From assembly GCA_035353815.1 (NCBI GenBank), contig DAOQAG010000020.1, positions 1-64,000 of the forward strand: DNA of 64,000 nt. Reading direction: 5' to 3'. Position 1 is the stretch's first letter, and each line of letters begins with the position of its first letter. Below are positions 41,769-50,843 of the stretch, piece after piece. Origin of the DNA: JAKPUX01 sp035353815. Its GTDB lineage: Bacteria; Zhuqueibacterota; Zhuqueibacteria; Residuimicrobiales; Residuimicrobiaceae. The notes below the pieces were generated by a model that saw only the letters and a program-made list of their open reading frames with translations, searched no databases and had not been told where the DNA came from. Position numbers and translations under genes: made by a program.

Positions 41769-42257
41769 ATGGCCAAGCAGCCGCGCTTCTCTTCCGGTGT
41801 GGGACTCGTCATCCTCTTCATCGGCGTTTCTGCGCTGGTCGCCAAGTCGGGACACGGCTCGCTCATACAGGCCGCCCTGGGCAGCCTCTTCTTTTTCCTG
41901 GTCGCCTTGTATTTCGCGCTGCGCTCCTTCATGCGCGAGGAGAACTGGTGGCTGGTCCTGCCGGCGGGGCTTTGCTTCACCGTGGGCTTGATGGTGGTAC
42001 TGCGCTCCCTCGCGTTGCTCAAGCCTGGCCTGCTCTGGGTTATCTTTTTCTGTGGCATGGCTCTGACGCTTTTTTTGTACGGAAAATACCGAACCGCTCC
42101 GGGCCCAGCGAACTGGCCGCGCAACGGTGCCCTGCTTTGCGCCATTCTGGCGGGCTACCGCTATCTGCAGGTCCTCCATATCATGGATCCGCTGCTGCTG
42201 GCGGCCGTGCTGCTGATGGCCGGTGGCGCCTGGCTGGTGCTGCTGAACAAGAAATGA
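41769..42257 (+). CDS. Small integral membrane protein of unknown function
   Basis: The 162-residue protein has about five or six hydrophobic segments (VGLVILFIGVSALVA, LFFFLVALYFALRSF, WWLVLPAGLCFTVGLMVVL, LLWVIFFCGMALTLFLYG, LLAAVLLMAGGAWLVLL) with short loops. I recognise no family. GAGGAGATCTT precedes the ATG. It ends 16 bases before the Fsr-like transporter gene and is probably its operon partner. Confidence 0.65.
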   Translation: MAKQPRFSSGVGLVILFIGVSALVAKSGHGSLIQAALGSLFFFLVALYFALRSFMREENWWLVLPAGLCFTVGLMVVLRSLALLKPGLLWVIFFCGMALTLFLYGKYRTAPGPANWPRNGALLCAILAGYRYLQVLHIMDPLLLAAVLLMAGGAWLVLLNKK

Positions 42258-42273
42258 CCAGGATGCTCCTCCC

Positions 42274-43482
42274 GTGACCAGTGACAATCCTGCCGATCGC
42301 GCCGCACGGCCGCAAAACCGGCGCACCATCCTCCTGCTCTCCCTGGGCCATTTCGCCAACGACGCCTATCCGGGATTTCTGGCACCGCTGCAGCCGCTGC
42401 TGATGCAGCAGGCCCACTACAGCCTGACCCTGGCGGGGGTGTTGACCTCGATCGCCTCCATCTCCGGCTCGATCATGCAGCCGCTTTTCGGGCTCTGGTC
42501 GGACCGGATGCGCCGGCCGTGGCTGGTCATTTGCGGTCCGCTGGTCACCGCCCTCCTCTTCGGCACCATCGGCTGGTGGCATTCCTGGTATGCCCTGGCC
42601 GCGATCGTGCTGCTCGGCGGACTCGGAACCGCCGCCTTTCATCCCCAGGCCGCGGCGATTTCGGGCAAGGCGGGACAGCGGCGCAGCGGCCTGGCGATGT
42701 CGCTCTTCGTCACCGGCGGCAATGCCGGCCATGCCATGGGGCCGCTGATCATCCTCAGCGTCGTCGCCCTCTGGGGGCTGCGATACAGCATGGTCACCGC
42801 CGTGCTCGGCGTGGCCGTGGCCCTGCTGCTCTGGAAACAACTGCCGCGTACCATCACACCGGGCGAGAGTGACGGCAAACGCCACGTCCCCTGGTCGAAG
42901 CAGGAGCGCCGCCGCCTCGGCAGCCTCGCCCTGATCTGGCTGGTGGTGGTCCTGCGTTCTTTCATCGTCAGCGGTTTTATGACCTTTTGTCCGATCTACC
43001 TGACCGGCAAAGGCTACTCCCTCCTCATGGCTGGCAGCGCCAATACCCTGTTCGAGATCAGCGGGGCCTTTGGCAGCATCCTCGGCGGGGCCCTCTCCGA
43101 TCGCATCGGCCGCAAGGAGGTGATCGTCCTCTCCATGGCCGGGGCCTTTCCAGCCTTCTGGCTCTTTCTGCACGGCGGCAGCCTGCTGGCACCGATCATG
43201 CTCGCGATCGCCGGCTTTTTCATCTACTCTTCGATCTCGGTCAATATCGTCATGGGCCAGGCTCTTTTCCCCCGCCAGGCCGGCACGATCTCGTCCCTGA
43301 TGATGGGGATGGGCTGGGGGATCGGCGGACTGGCTGTCACCCCGCTGGGCGCGCTGGCGGAAAAATACGGCGTCAGCAGCGCCCTCAATGGCCTGATCTT
43401 TACCACGCTGGCCGGCCTGCTCGCCGCCCTGCTGATCCGGCCCGGCAAACCCGAACAACCGCGGGAGGTCTCCGGTGAGTGA
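42274..43482 (+). CDS. MFS transporter, fosmidomycin-resistance (Fsr) type
   Basis: The 402-residue protein starts at GTG and has twelve membrane segments. LLSLGHFANDAYPGFLAPLQPLL at the start, GPLVTALLFGTIGWW and GTAAFHPQAAAISGK match the Fsr subfamily of drug-export transporters. It probably expels a small hydrophilic compound across the inner membrane. Its stop codon lies within the start of selA (eight bases overlap), so the two are translationally coupled, an odd pairing with no obvious functional reason. Confidence 0.8.
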   Translation: MTSDNPADRAARPQNRRTILLLSLGHFANDAYPGFLAPLQPLLMQQAHYSLTLAGVLTSIASISGSIMQPLFGLWSDRMRRPWLVICGPLVTALLFGTIGWWHSWYALAAIVLLGGLGTAAFHPQAAAISGKAGQRRSGLAMSLFVTGGNAGHAMGPLIILSVVALWGLRYSMVTAVLGVAVALLLWKQLPRTITPGESDGKRHVPWSKQERRRLGSLALIWLVVVLRSFIVSGFMTFCPIYLTGKGYSLLMAGSANTLFEISGAFGSILGGALSDRIGRKEVIVLSMAGAFPAFWLFLHGGSLLAPIMLAIAGFFIYSSISVNIVMGQALFPRQAGTISSLMMGMGWGIGGLAVTPLGALAEKYGVSSALNGLIFTTLAGLLAALLIRPGKPEQPREVSGE

Positions 43483-44944
43483 CACCTTCTTGCGCCGGCT
43501 GCCCTCGGTAGAGAGCGCCGCCAACCACCCCCAACTCCTCGCCCTGAGCCCGCGTTATCCCGCCCGGCTGATCCGGGATATCCTGCGCCAGGAGCTGGAG
43601 GAGATGCGCCGCACTCTGGCGGGCAGCCGCGCCGCGGCTCCGGACCGCGAGACCTTGCTCGACGAAGTGGTGCGCCGGACCCGGCGTCGCCTCAATGCCC
43701 TCGGAACCAGTCCGCTGCGGCCCGTGCTCAACGCTACCGGCATTGTGCTGCACACCGGTCTCGGCCGCGCCCCCCTCGCCGAGGCCGCACGCACCGCGGT
43801 CGCCGCCGTGACCACAGGCTATTGCAGCCTCGAGCTGGATCTCGAGAACGGCCGGCGCGGCGAACGCAACGAGATCGTCAACAGCCTGCTCTGCGCCCTC
43901 TGCGGAGCTGAAGCGGCGGTGGTGGTCAACAACAATGCCGCGGCGGTCCTCCTTGCCCTGAATACGCTCTGCCAGGAAAAGGAGGCGATCATCTCGCGCG
44001 GCCAGCTCATCGAGATCGGCGGCAGCTTCCGCCTGCCCGAGGTGATGGAGAAAAGCGGCGCACGGATGCGGGAGGTCGGCACCACCAACCGGACGCGGCT
44101 GCAGGATTACGAACAGGCGATCACGCCGGAGACCGGCGCGATCGTGGTCGCCCACACCTCCAACTACCGGGTCGTCGGCTTTACCGAAGAGGTGGAGCTG
44201 GCAGAGGTCGTCGCGCTGGCCCACCGCCGCGGTGTGCCGGTAATTCACGATCTCGGCGGCGGGATTCTCGTCGATCTGCGCCGCTTCGGCTTGCCCTCCG
44301 AGCCGCTGGTGCAGGAGAGTCTGGCGGCCGGGGCCGACGTGGTCACCTTCAGCGGCGATAAAGTGCTCGGCGGCCCCCAATCCGGCCTGATCGCCGGCCG
44401 TGCGGAGTACATCCGGCGCATCCATGCCAACCCCCTGATGCGCGCCCTGCGTTGCGACAAGATGGTCTTTGCGGCGCTGGCGGCCACCCTGCACCTCTAT
44501 TTTGCGGAGGCCGGTCTGGTGGAGAATCTCCCGGTACTGGGGATGCTGAGCGAGCCGGCGGAGTCGGTCCGACTGCGCGCAGAACAGCTGCAGCAGGCGG
44601 TGCACCCGGCGCTGGCCGGGCATTTTACGATCGCCGTGCAGCCCAGCGAGGCTCAGGCCGGCAGCGGCGCGCTTCCCCTGGCCAGGATTCCCAGCTATGC
44701 CCTGGTGCTGACGCCGCTGGACGGCAAGGCGGAGCGCTGGGCAGCGCGCCTGCGCAGCGGCAGCCCGGCCGTGGTGGGCTATATTCAGGAGGAGGCGATT
44801 CGCATCGATCTGCGCACCATCGCCGCCAACGAGATGGCGGCACTCTCCGCCGCTCTGAATGGACTGGCCGGCTCCCCCACCAGCGAGGCGCACGCCGGCG
44901 GAAACAACCTTTCGAAAAGCGGACACGATCATGATACGGCTTGA
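43475..44944 (+). CDS. selA: L-seryl-tRNA(Sec) selenium transferase
   Basis: The 489-residue protein converts seryl-tRNA(Sec) to selenocysteyl-tRNA(Sec) using selenophosphate. It has the SelA N-terminal domain (LPSVESAANHPQL), the core RPVLNATGIVLHTGLGRAPLAEAA, and the pyridoxal-phosphate lysine in FSGDKVLGGPQSG (about residue 294). The length fits the family. The start is GTG with GGGAGG upstream. selB, selC and selD are not in the window, so the rest of the pathway must be elsewhere; the organism should make selenoproteins. Its end overlaps the next gene by 14 bases. Confidence 0.95.
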   Translation: MSDTFLRRLPSVESAANHPQLLALSPRYPARLIRDILRQELEEMRRTLAGSRAAAPDRETLLDEVVRRTRRRLNALGTSPLRPVLNATGIVLHTGLGRAPLAEAARTAVAAVTTGYCSLELDLENGRRGERNEIVNSLLCALCGAEAAVVVNNNAAAVLLALNTLCQEKEAIISRGQLIEIGGSFRLPEVMEKSGARMREVGTTNRTRLQDYEQAITPETGAIVVAHTSNYRVVGFTEEVELAEVVALAHRRGVPVIHDLGGGILVDLRRFGLPSEPLVQESLAAGADVVTFSGDKVLGGPQSGLIAGRAEYIRRIHANPLMRALRCDKMVFAALAATLHLYFAEAGLVENLPVLGMLSEPAESVRLRAEQLQQAVHPALAGHFTIAVQPSEAQAGSGALPLARIPSYALVLTPLDGKAERWAARLRSGSPAVVGYIQEEAIRIDLRTIAANEMAALSAALNGLAGSPTSEAHAGGNNLSKSGHDHDTA

Positions 44945-45542
44945 AATCTCGCCGGACTATCCCTCGGAACGGCGTCTGCAGCAGGCCATCGCGGTGTTAC
45001 GCGACGGCGGCCTGATCATTTACCCGACCGATACAGTCTACGGCCTCGGCTGCAACCTGCTCAACAAAAAGGGCGTGGAGAGAATCTATCAGCTCAAGGG
45101 CAATGACAAGCGCAAACTCCTCAGTTTCATCTGTCCCGACCTGAAAGAGATCGCCCAGTATGCGCAGGTCTCCACGCCCGCCTACAAGATCATGAAACGC
45201 CTCACGCCCGGTCCCTACACCTTTTTGCTCGAGGCCAGCCGCCTCGTGCCCAAGATTCTGCTGGAACGGCGCAAGACCGTCGGCATCCGCGTCCCGGATC
45301 ATCCCATCAGCCAGCGGCTGCTGCAAGGTCTGGGCACGCCGATCATCTCCACGAGCGCGACGCTCGCCAATTCGCCTTATTTGACGGATATCGACGAAAT
45401 CTGCGAAATATTTAAGCATCATGTTGATGTTGTGATTGACAGTGGTCCGGGATCCCCCGAGCCCTCGAGCGTTGTCGACCTGAGCGGTGACCACCCGGTG
45501 GTGGTGCGGGCCGGCAAGGGAGACCTGGCCCTTTTTGCGTGA
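44931..45542 (+). CDS. YciO/Sua5/YrdC-family protein (threonylcarbamoyl-AMP synthase fold)
   Basis: The protein has 203 residues from the ATG at 44931; the frame opens earlier, inside selA. The family core is visible: GGLIIYPTDTVYGLGCNLLNKKGVERIYQLKGNDKRKLLSFICPDL, then LTPGPYTFLL, TVGIRVPDHPI and ISTSATLANSP. The text LSFICPDLKEIAQYAQVSTPAYKIMKRL is more like YciO than like TsaC. It either makes threonylcarbamoyl-AMP for tRNA t6A or, as a YciO homologue, has a related nucleotide-binding role in translation. It overlaps selA, placing two tRNA-related genes together. Confidence 0.85.
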   Translation: MIRLEISPDYPSERRLQQAIAVLRDGGLIIYPTDTVYGLGCNLLNKKGVERIYQLKGNDKRKLLSFICPDLKEIAQYAQVSTPAYKIMKRLTPGPYTFLLEASRLVPKILLERRKTVGIRVPDHPISQRLLQGLGTPIISTSATLANSPYLTDIDEICEIFKHHVDVVIDSGPGSPEPSSVVDLSGDHPVVVRAGKGDLALFA

Positions 45543-45565
45543 TCGCCGCCAAACCTGGAAAATCC

Positions 45566-46741
45566 ATGAAAACTGCCTTGATTCTCCTATTACTGTGTAT
45601 AGCCCTCGCCGCGCCGGCCCAGGCGCCCGCAGCCGCCCTTCAGCAGGAACAGGATCTGACCGGACCGCCCGCCCAGGCGCCCACAGCTGCCCTGCAGCAG
45701 GCACAGGATATCATCGACCAGATCGGCCAGGCGCTCGCCCCCGATCCCCGGCTGGCGCTCTATGTGGTCCATGCCGCCCTGCACGGCGACACGCTGGTCG
45801 TCAGCGGCGAGACCAGCGTGGCCGCAGCACACGATTCGCTGCAGGCGCAACTCGGTCGGATGCAATGCTCCCCCCGGCGTTGCAGCGTTGCCCTGCTGCC
45901 GGCCTGCGCCCCCGGCAGCCGCTGCGCCGGCATCGTCACGGTCAGCACGGCGCTGCTGCGCCGCGGCCCCTCCGAAAAAGAGGAGATCATCAATCAGGGC
46001 CTGCTAGGCGACGCCCTGACGATCCTCAGGGATGCCTCCTATTTCCATCTGGTGCAGCTCGCCGATGGCTATATCGGGTATATGGACGGCGGGTCGGTGG
46101 CAGCCATGAGCCGGGACGAGCTGGCCACCTGGCAACAGCGGCCCAAGGTCATCTACTGGAAGAAATGGGGCGAGATCCACAGCGCCAGGAAGGCGGAAAG
46201 CTACCCGGTCTCGGACATCGTGCTTGGTGCCAGCGTCGCTGTGGTCAAGAAAGAGGGCAAGTGGCTGCGGGTTGCCCTGCCGGACGGCCGCGAGGGCTAT
46301 GTGCTGCGCAAAGAAGTCATGGACGCCGCGGACTTTGCCCGGCAGCCCAAACCCCGCCCGAAGGAGCTGGCCGAAACCGCCCGCCAGTTCCTTGGTTATC
46401 CCTATTTCTGGGGCGGCCTTTCCACCAAGGGATTTGACTGCTCCGGATTGACGCGGACGGTCTACAAACTGCACGGCATTCAATTGCCCCGCGATGCCAA
46501 CATGCAGGTGCATGCGGGCCAGCCGGTTCGCTACGACTCGACCTATGCCGCACTGCAGCCGGGCGATCTGCTCTTTTTCGGGCGCAACATCGAACATATC
46601 ACCCATGTCGGGATGTATCTCGGGGAGGGCAAGTTCATTCACGCCGGCGACCTGGTGCTGATCAACAGCCTGAGGCCCCGAGACCCCGATTTTAATCCGC
46701 GCCGGGCCCGGGATCTGCGGGCTGTGCGCCGGATTCTGTAA
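45566..46741 (+). CDS. Exported NlpC/P60 cell-wall hydrolase
   Basis: The protein has 391 residues from the ATG at 45566 (an earlier start at 45539 spoils the signal peptide). After the signal (1-19) comes a short duplicated segment, AQAPAAALQQEQDL and AQAPTAALQQAQDI, then two SH3b-like regions (about 130-260, with GYIGYMDGGSVAAMSRDEL and GREGYVLRKEVMD) and a C-terminal NlpC/P60 domain with Cys in KGFDCSGLTRTVYK, His in ITHVGMYLG and a following KFIHAGD. It should cut gamma-D-glutamyl-diamino-acid bonds in peptidoglycan. It starts 23 bases after the YciO-like gene. Confidence 0.88.
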   Translation: MKTALILLLLCIALAAPAQAPAAALQQEQDLTGPPAQAPTAALQQAQDIIDQIGQALAPDPRLALYVVHAALHGDTLVVSGETSVAAAHDSLQAQLGRMQCSPRRCSVALLPACAPGSRCAGIVTVSTALLRRGPSEKEEIINQGLLGDALTILRDASYFHLVQLADGYIGYMDGGSVAAMSRDELATWQQRPKVIYWKKWGEIHSARKAESYPVSDIVLGASVAVVKKEGKWLRVALPDGREGYVLRKEVMDAADFARQPKPRPKELAETARQFLGYPYFWGGLSTKGFDCSGLTRTVYKLHGIQLPRDANMQVHAGQPVRYDSTYAALQPGDLLFFGRNIEHITHVGMYLGEGKFIHAGDLVLINSLRPRDPDFNPRRARDLRAVRRIL

Positions 46742-47219
46742 AATTTTTATACTATTTCTTGCATTTCAGGGATAAAAAGGTTAACTTTAACTAGTATTCA
46801 TTATATTTGGCGGGAATCATCCACCGCACTCCGCTTGACACGAATGCCCGGGACAGGGCATTCTCCGCTCCGGCACATCAGGTTTTGCCTCTCAGCATCC
46901 TCGCCCGGCATCCCGTTCTTCACCAGCAAACAGCAAATAGTGACGGCTATCACATAATAATTGGCTGTATTTCGTAATTTATTTGGGTATTATTTTTATT
47001 TTGTTTAGAATTACTTCCGCAAGCATCCTGTTTGATGGTACATTATTTTAGATGGTCCAGACGTAACTGGTCGCTTCTCATTTCGACAAAAGGAGGTGAA
47101 GGACAAGGCTGAACCGCTGCAGTGAATTCGAACAGAATCCATTCATGCCTCAGGACCCATCCGAAAATTCCTCCATGGCGTTCCGGCATGATACTTCATC
47201 TGTTGCTTAGGAGAATCAC
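46742..47219. other. AT-richer intergenic region with hairpin and orphan ribosome site
   Basis: This 478-base gap holds no convincing gene. It contains TATATT at 46802-46807 with a poorly spaced TTAACT upstream, a perfect hairpin GAATGCCC-GGGACA-GGGCATTC (46842-46863), AT-rich sequence around 46950-47050 and AAAGGAGGTGA at 47088-47098, a perfect anti-16S match with no start codon at the right distance. It may be the long leader of the LamG protein gene. Confidence 0.5.
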
Positions 47220-50200
47220 ATGAAAAAATCGTTATGGTACATTCTGGGCGTCATGCTCCTGGCACCGGTCATGCTCCTCGCTGCGGGGCAGGCAGGTTCC
47301 ATGCTCACCTTCGATGGCACCAATGACGCCGGACTAGTGGTGGATAATCCCCTGCTGGATAACCTCACCGGTAATTATACCCTCGAAGCCTGGTTCAAAG
47401 CCAATGGCTATACCAACAATGACCGGCTCCTGGACCGTAATGGCGTTTTCGCCGTCGCGCTCGGCCCCAATAACACCATCCAGTTCCTGCGCCCCAGCAG
47501 CCCCGAGCTGGCCTCGCCGAACAACACGGTCACCCCGGGCTGGCATCACGTCGCCATCCGCGTCCAGACCGTCGGTGTGAACTATGTCGGCACCCTCTTC
47601 TTTGACGGCAATCCGGTAGCCACCCTCAATCATCCCAGCCTGCTGCTGCCGGCGAGCACCGAGCCGATCTATATGGGCAACCGTACCGGTTTCGATCGTC
47701 CGCTCAACGGCTCGCTCGACGAGATCCGCATCTGGTCGGTCGCGCGTACCGACGCCGAGATCAAGGCCAGCCGTGCCCTGCCCCTGACCGGAGCGGAAGC
47801 CGGCTTGCTGGCCTACTACAAGCTCGATGAAGGCGCCGGCCAGACCGCCGGCGATGCGACCGTCAACAATCTGGATGCCAGCCTCGGCTCCAATCCCTTG
47901 CTCGCCGATGTCAACGATCCGGCCTGGGCGGCCTCCACGGCCCCCATCGGCATGAATCTGCTGGCTCCCAACGGCGGCACTCTGGCTGCCGGATCCCCGC
48001 TGAATGTCACCTGGGCGGTCAATCCCGAACTCACGACCGTGCACGTCCTTTTCAGCTTTGATGGCGGCAGCAAATGGTACCTGCTGGCAGCCAATGCCCC
48101 CAACAACGGCTCTTTCGCTACCGTGGTCCCCGGCTATCCGACCGCGCAGCTGCGCTACCGTGTCTCCAGCCCCGTCGACGGCACCGTCTATGATGACAGC
48201 GACGCCAATATCACCGTTGACATGACCGGCTTCACCCCCACCTCGATTACCAAGGAAGGTGAAGCGGCTACGCTGGCCAATTATATGTATGTGGGCGTTG
48301 ACGGCCGTGCCTTCGGCTGCAAATTCATCTTCTCCTCGCGCGATGTCAGCAGCAATCCCGGTATCGGCACCATCACCTTCAACGTCGCGACTCCCGGCCT
48401 CTACGTGATCTGGGCGCGCGCGCTCGGCGCCGGCAGCACCCGCAACTCCTGGCTGGTCAAGGTCGACGGTGGTTCCGAGTATGTCTGGGACACCAACAAG
48501 GGGTACAAATGGACCTGGGACCGTATCAGCGACCGCGGCACCACGGGCATCCCGAACGTCTCGGCGCAGCTGGACCCGGTCTACTTCTATCTCACCGCCG
48601 GCAATCATACCATCCAGTTCCGCGGCAAGGAACACTACACCCGTCTCGACCGCTTTGTCGTGACCAATAATCTCACGCCCGACTGGTGGGGCGGCGATCC
48701 TGCCGAAATGATCCATATCATCGCGCCCCCGGAAGAGAGCCATGCCGAGATCGTGCGCAATACCCCCTACGAGATCAAGTGGATCTCCTCCAATATCTCG
48801 AGCAAGGTGACCATCGAGTATCAGAAGCATGACACCGATGCCAACTGGATCCTGATTGCCCAGGATACCCCCAATGATGGCTCCTACATCTGGACGGCTC
48901 CGGATGAGCTCCTCGACAAGGCCCACATCCGCATCTCCGAGGAGGATGGCGAGTGCCCGGTCGACCAGACCTGGGAAACGGTGCACGTCATCAATCCGCC
49001 GCCCGAAATCCTCGTCACCGCGCCAAATGGCGGCGAGACCTTCTATTTCGGCAACAAAACCAACATCACCTGGACCAACAAGTACTACACCGGCACGGTC
49101 AATGTGCTCTACAGCATCGACAATGGCAAAGCCTGGACCGGCCTCGCCACCAATCTCACCAACACCGGCACCTATGAATGGACCCTTCCCCAGGTCGATT
49201 CGGACTCCTGCCTGGTGAAGGTCATGGACAAGGCGACCGGCATCCCGGTGGATGTCAGCGACAAGGTCTTCTCGATCCGCAAGAGCCAGCCGCTGCCCGG
49301 CGGGATCACCGTCAGCGAACCGAACGGCGGCGAAAAGTGGGAAGTCGGCAGCGTCCATGCGATCACCTGGACGGTCGATAACTACGACAGCCCGGTGAAT
49401 GTCTATCTCTCCCTGGACAGCGGCGCCAGCTGGGCCACCCTGGCCACGGGCATCCCGGCTCTGGGCGTGTATGAATGGACGGTTCCCAACAGCCTCTCGG
49501 CCCAGTGTCTGATCAAGGTGGCGGAGGCGAACAGCGGCACCCCGGTCGATCTCAGCGACGCGCTCTTTGCCATCGTTGCGGCTGGCTCGATTCCGCCGGT
49601 TGCCAATTACGCCCTCGCCTTCGACGGCCTCAACGACCTGGTGACGGTCCCGAACGCCCCCTCGCTGAATATCAGCGGCGCCTTCACCATCGAGTTCTGG
49701 ATGAAGACCGATCAGCCGGCGCAGAGCTGGCGGCGCATTCTCGAAAAGGGCGCCTGGGATGAGTATTATGTCTCCTTCTACGGCTCCACCGGCCGGATGT
49801 GCGGCGCTGTGCGCACGACCATCCCCGGCGGCACCCGCATGACCAACCTCCTCGGCCCGTCGACGGCCCTGGTCAGCGCCAACACCTGGCTGCATGTGGC
49901 CGGCACCTTTGACGGCGCCACCGCCAAGATGTATGTCAATGGCGTGCTCCAGTCGACCCGGACCGGCACGGCTTCGCCGCGCAGCCTGCTCAATGATCTG
50001 ATCATCGGCGGCGCCAAGCACGGTGATATCTACGAATATCACTTCCGCGGCGTGCTCGACGATCTCCAGCTCTGGAACATCGCCCGCAGCGAGACCGATA
50101 TTAAAGCCACCATGTTCGCCAACCTCAGTGGTACCGAGGCGGGTCTGGCGGCCTTTTATCCCTTCAACGAAGGCAATGGCCAGGTGGTTTACGACCTGAC

Positions 50201-50651
50201 CCCGAACAACAACGACGGCCGTATGGGCAAGCTCGCGGAAGCTGATGAATCGGATCCGACCTACGTGCTCAGCGACCGGCCGACCTCTCTCGCCAGCCTG
50301 GCCGCTCTGCCGGTGGCCGCCCTTCTGGCCGAGGAAGAAGCCGAGCTGATGGTGGTTCCGGAAGAATATGCGCTGCTGCAGAATTATCCGAACCCCTTCA
50401 ATGCCGGCACGACCATCACCTTTGATGTGCCCAACTCCACCAGCGAACAGGTCCATGTCCGGCTGTCGATCTTTGATCTCCAGGGACGCACGATCCGGAC
50501 GCTGATCAATGCCCCCGCGCAGTCGGGTCAGCATCAGGTTCTGTGGGACGGCACCAACGACGACGGGCTTATGGCCTCCTCGGGCGTCTATTTCTATCGC
50601 CTCCAGGCCGGCAACTATGTCGAAACCAAACGGATGATCATGCTCAAGTAA
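47220..50651 (+). CDS. Large surface protein with two LamG-type domains and a PNPFN sorting domain
   Basis: The 1143-residue protein has a signal peptide (1-22), a first LamG/concanavalin-like domain (about 25-220, YTLEAWFKANGYTNNDRLL), a beta-rich middle part with a VIWARALGAGST carbohydrate-binding-like segment, several Ig-like modules starting VTAPNGGETFYFGNKTNITW and VSEPNGGEKWEVGSVHAITW, a second LamG domain (about 795-1000, FTIEFWMKTDQPAQSW) and a C-terminal sorting domain with LLQNYPNPFNAGTTITFDV and GVYFYRLQAGNYVETKRMIMLK. It is likely secreted by the type IX route and bound to the surface, with glycan- or protein-binding functions. GGAG lies eight bases before the ATG. Confidence 0.88.
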   Translation: MKKSLWYILGVMLLAPVMLLAAGQAGSMLTFDGTNDAGLVVDNPLLDNLTGNYTLEAWFKANGYTNNDRLLDRNGVFAVALGPNNTIQFLRPSSPELASPNNTVTPGWHHVAIRVQTVGVNYVGTLFFDGNPVATLNHPSLLLPASTEPIYMGNRTGFDRPLNGSLDEIRIWSVARTDAEIKASRALPLTGAEAGLLAYYKLDEGAGQTAGDATVNNLDASLGSNPLLADVNDPAWAASTAPIGMNLLAPNGGTLAAGSPLNVTWAVNPELTTVHVLFSFDGGSKWYLLAANAPNNGSFATVVPGYPTAQLRYRVSSPVDGTVYDDSDANITVDMTGFTPTSITKEGEAATLANYMYVGVDGRAFGCKFIFSSRDVSSNPGIGTITFNVATPGLYVIWARALGAGSTRNSWLVKVDGGSEYVWDTNKGYKWTWDRISDRGTTGIPNVSAQLDPVYFYLTAGNHTIQFRGKEHYTRLDRFVVTNNLTPDWWGGDPAEMIHIIAPPEESHAEIVRNTPYEIKWISSNISSKVTIEYQKHDTDANWILIAQDTPNDGSYIWTAPDELLDKAHIRISEEDGECPVDQTWETVHVINPPPEILVTAPNGGETFYFGNKTNITWTNKYYTGTVNVLYSIDNGKAWTGLATNLTNTGTYEWTLPQVDSDSCLVKVMDKATGIPVDVSDKVFSIRKSQPLPGGITVSEPNGGEKWEVGSVHAITWTVDNYDSPVNVYLSLDSGASWATLATGIPALGVYEWTVPNSLSAQCLIKVAEANSGTPVDLSDALFAIVAAGSIPPVANYALAFDGLNDLVTVPNAPSLNISGAFTIEFWMKTDQPAQSWRRILEKGAWDEYYVSFYGSTGRMCGAVRTTIPGGTRMTNLLGPSTALVSANTWLHVAGTFDGATAKMYVNGVLQSTRTGTASPRSLLNDLIIGGAKHGDIYEYHFRGVLDDLQLWNIARSETDIKATMFANLSGTEAGLAAFYPFNEGNGQVVYDLTPNNNDGRMGKLAEADESDPTYVLSDRPTSLASLAALPVAALLAEEEAELMVVPEEYALLQNYPNPFNAGTTITFDVPNSTSEQVHVRLSIFDLQGRTIRTLINAPAQSGQHQVLWDGTNDDGLMASSGVYFYRLQAGNYVETKRMIMLK

Positions 50652-50672
50652 TCTCCTCCGCATCAATTAAAA

Positions 50673-50706
50673 AGGCGGCCCGTCGTGTGACGGGCCGCCT
50701 TTTTTT
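50673..50706 (+). terminator. Terminator after the LamG surface protein
   Basis: The stem AGGCGGCCCGTC pairs with GACGGGCCGCCT around loop GTGT and is followed by seven T residues in a row. Confidence 0.9.
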
Positions 50707-50843
50707 GTGCCCTGGGCCGGAGTCTGAGACAAACTGCCGCGCTGCGCCTCGCCCCAGGAAGACGGCCGCTTCGTACCGCAGCCATGCGGCCGCCGCGCCC
50801 AAAGACGGAAATTTACCGCGCCGCGCCCCGGCCGGCCGCAGGC

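Noticed and set aside
47334..50666. 1110-codon open frame on the minus strand
   Set aside because: Antisense to the LamG surface protein and without a recognisable domain or signal.
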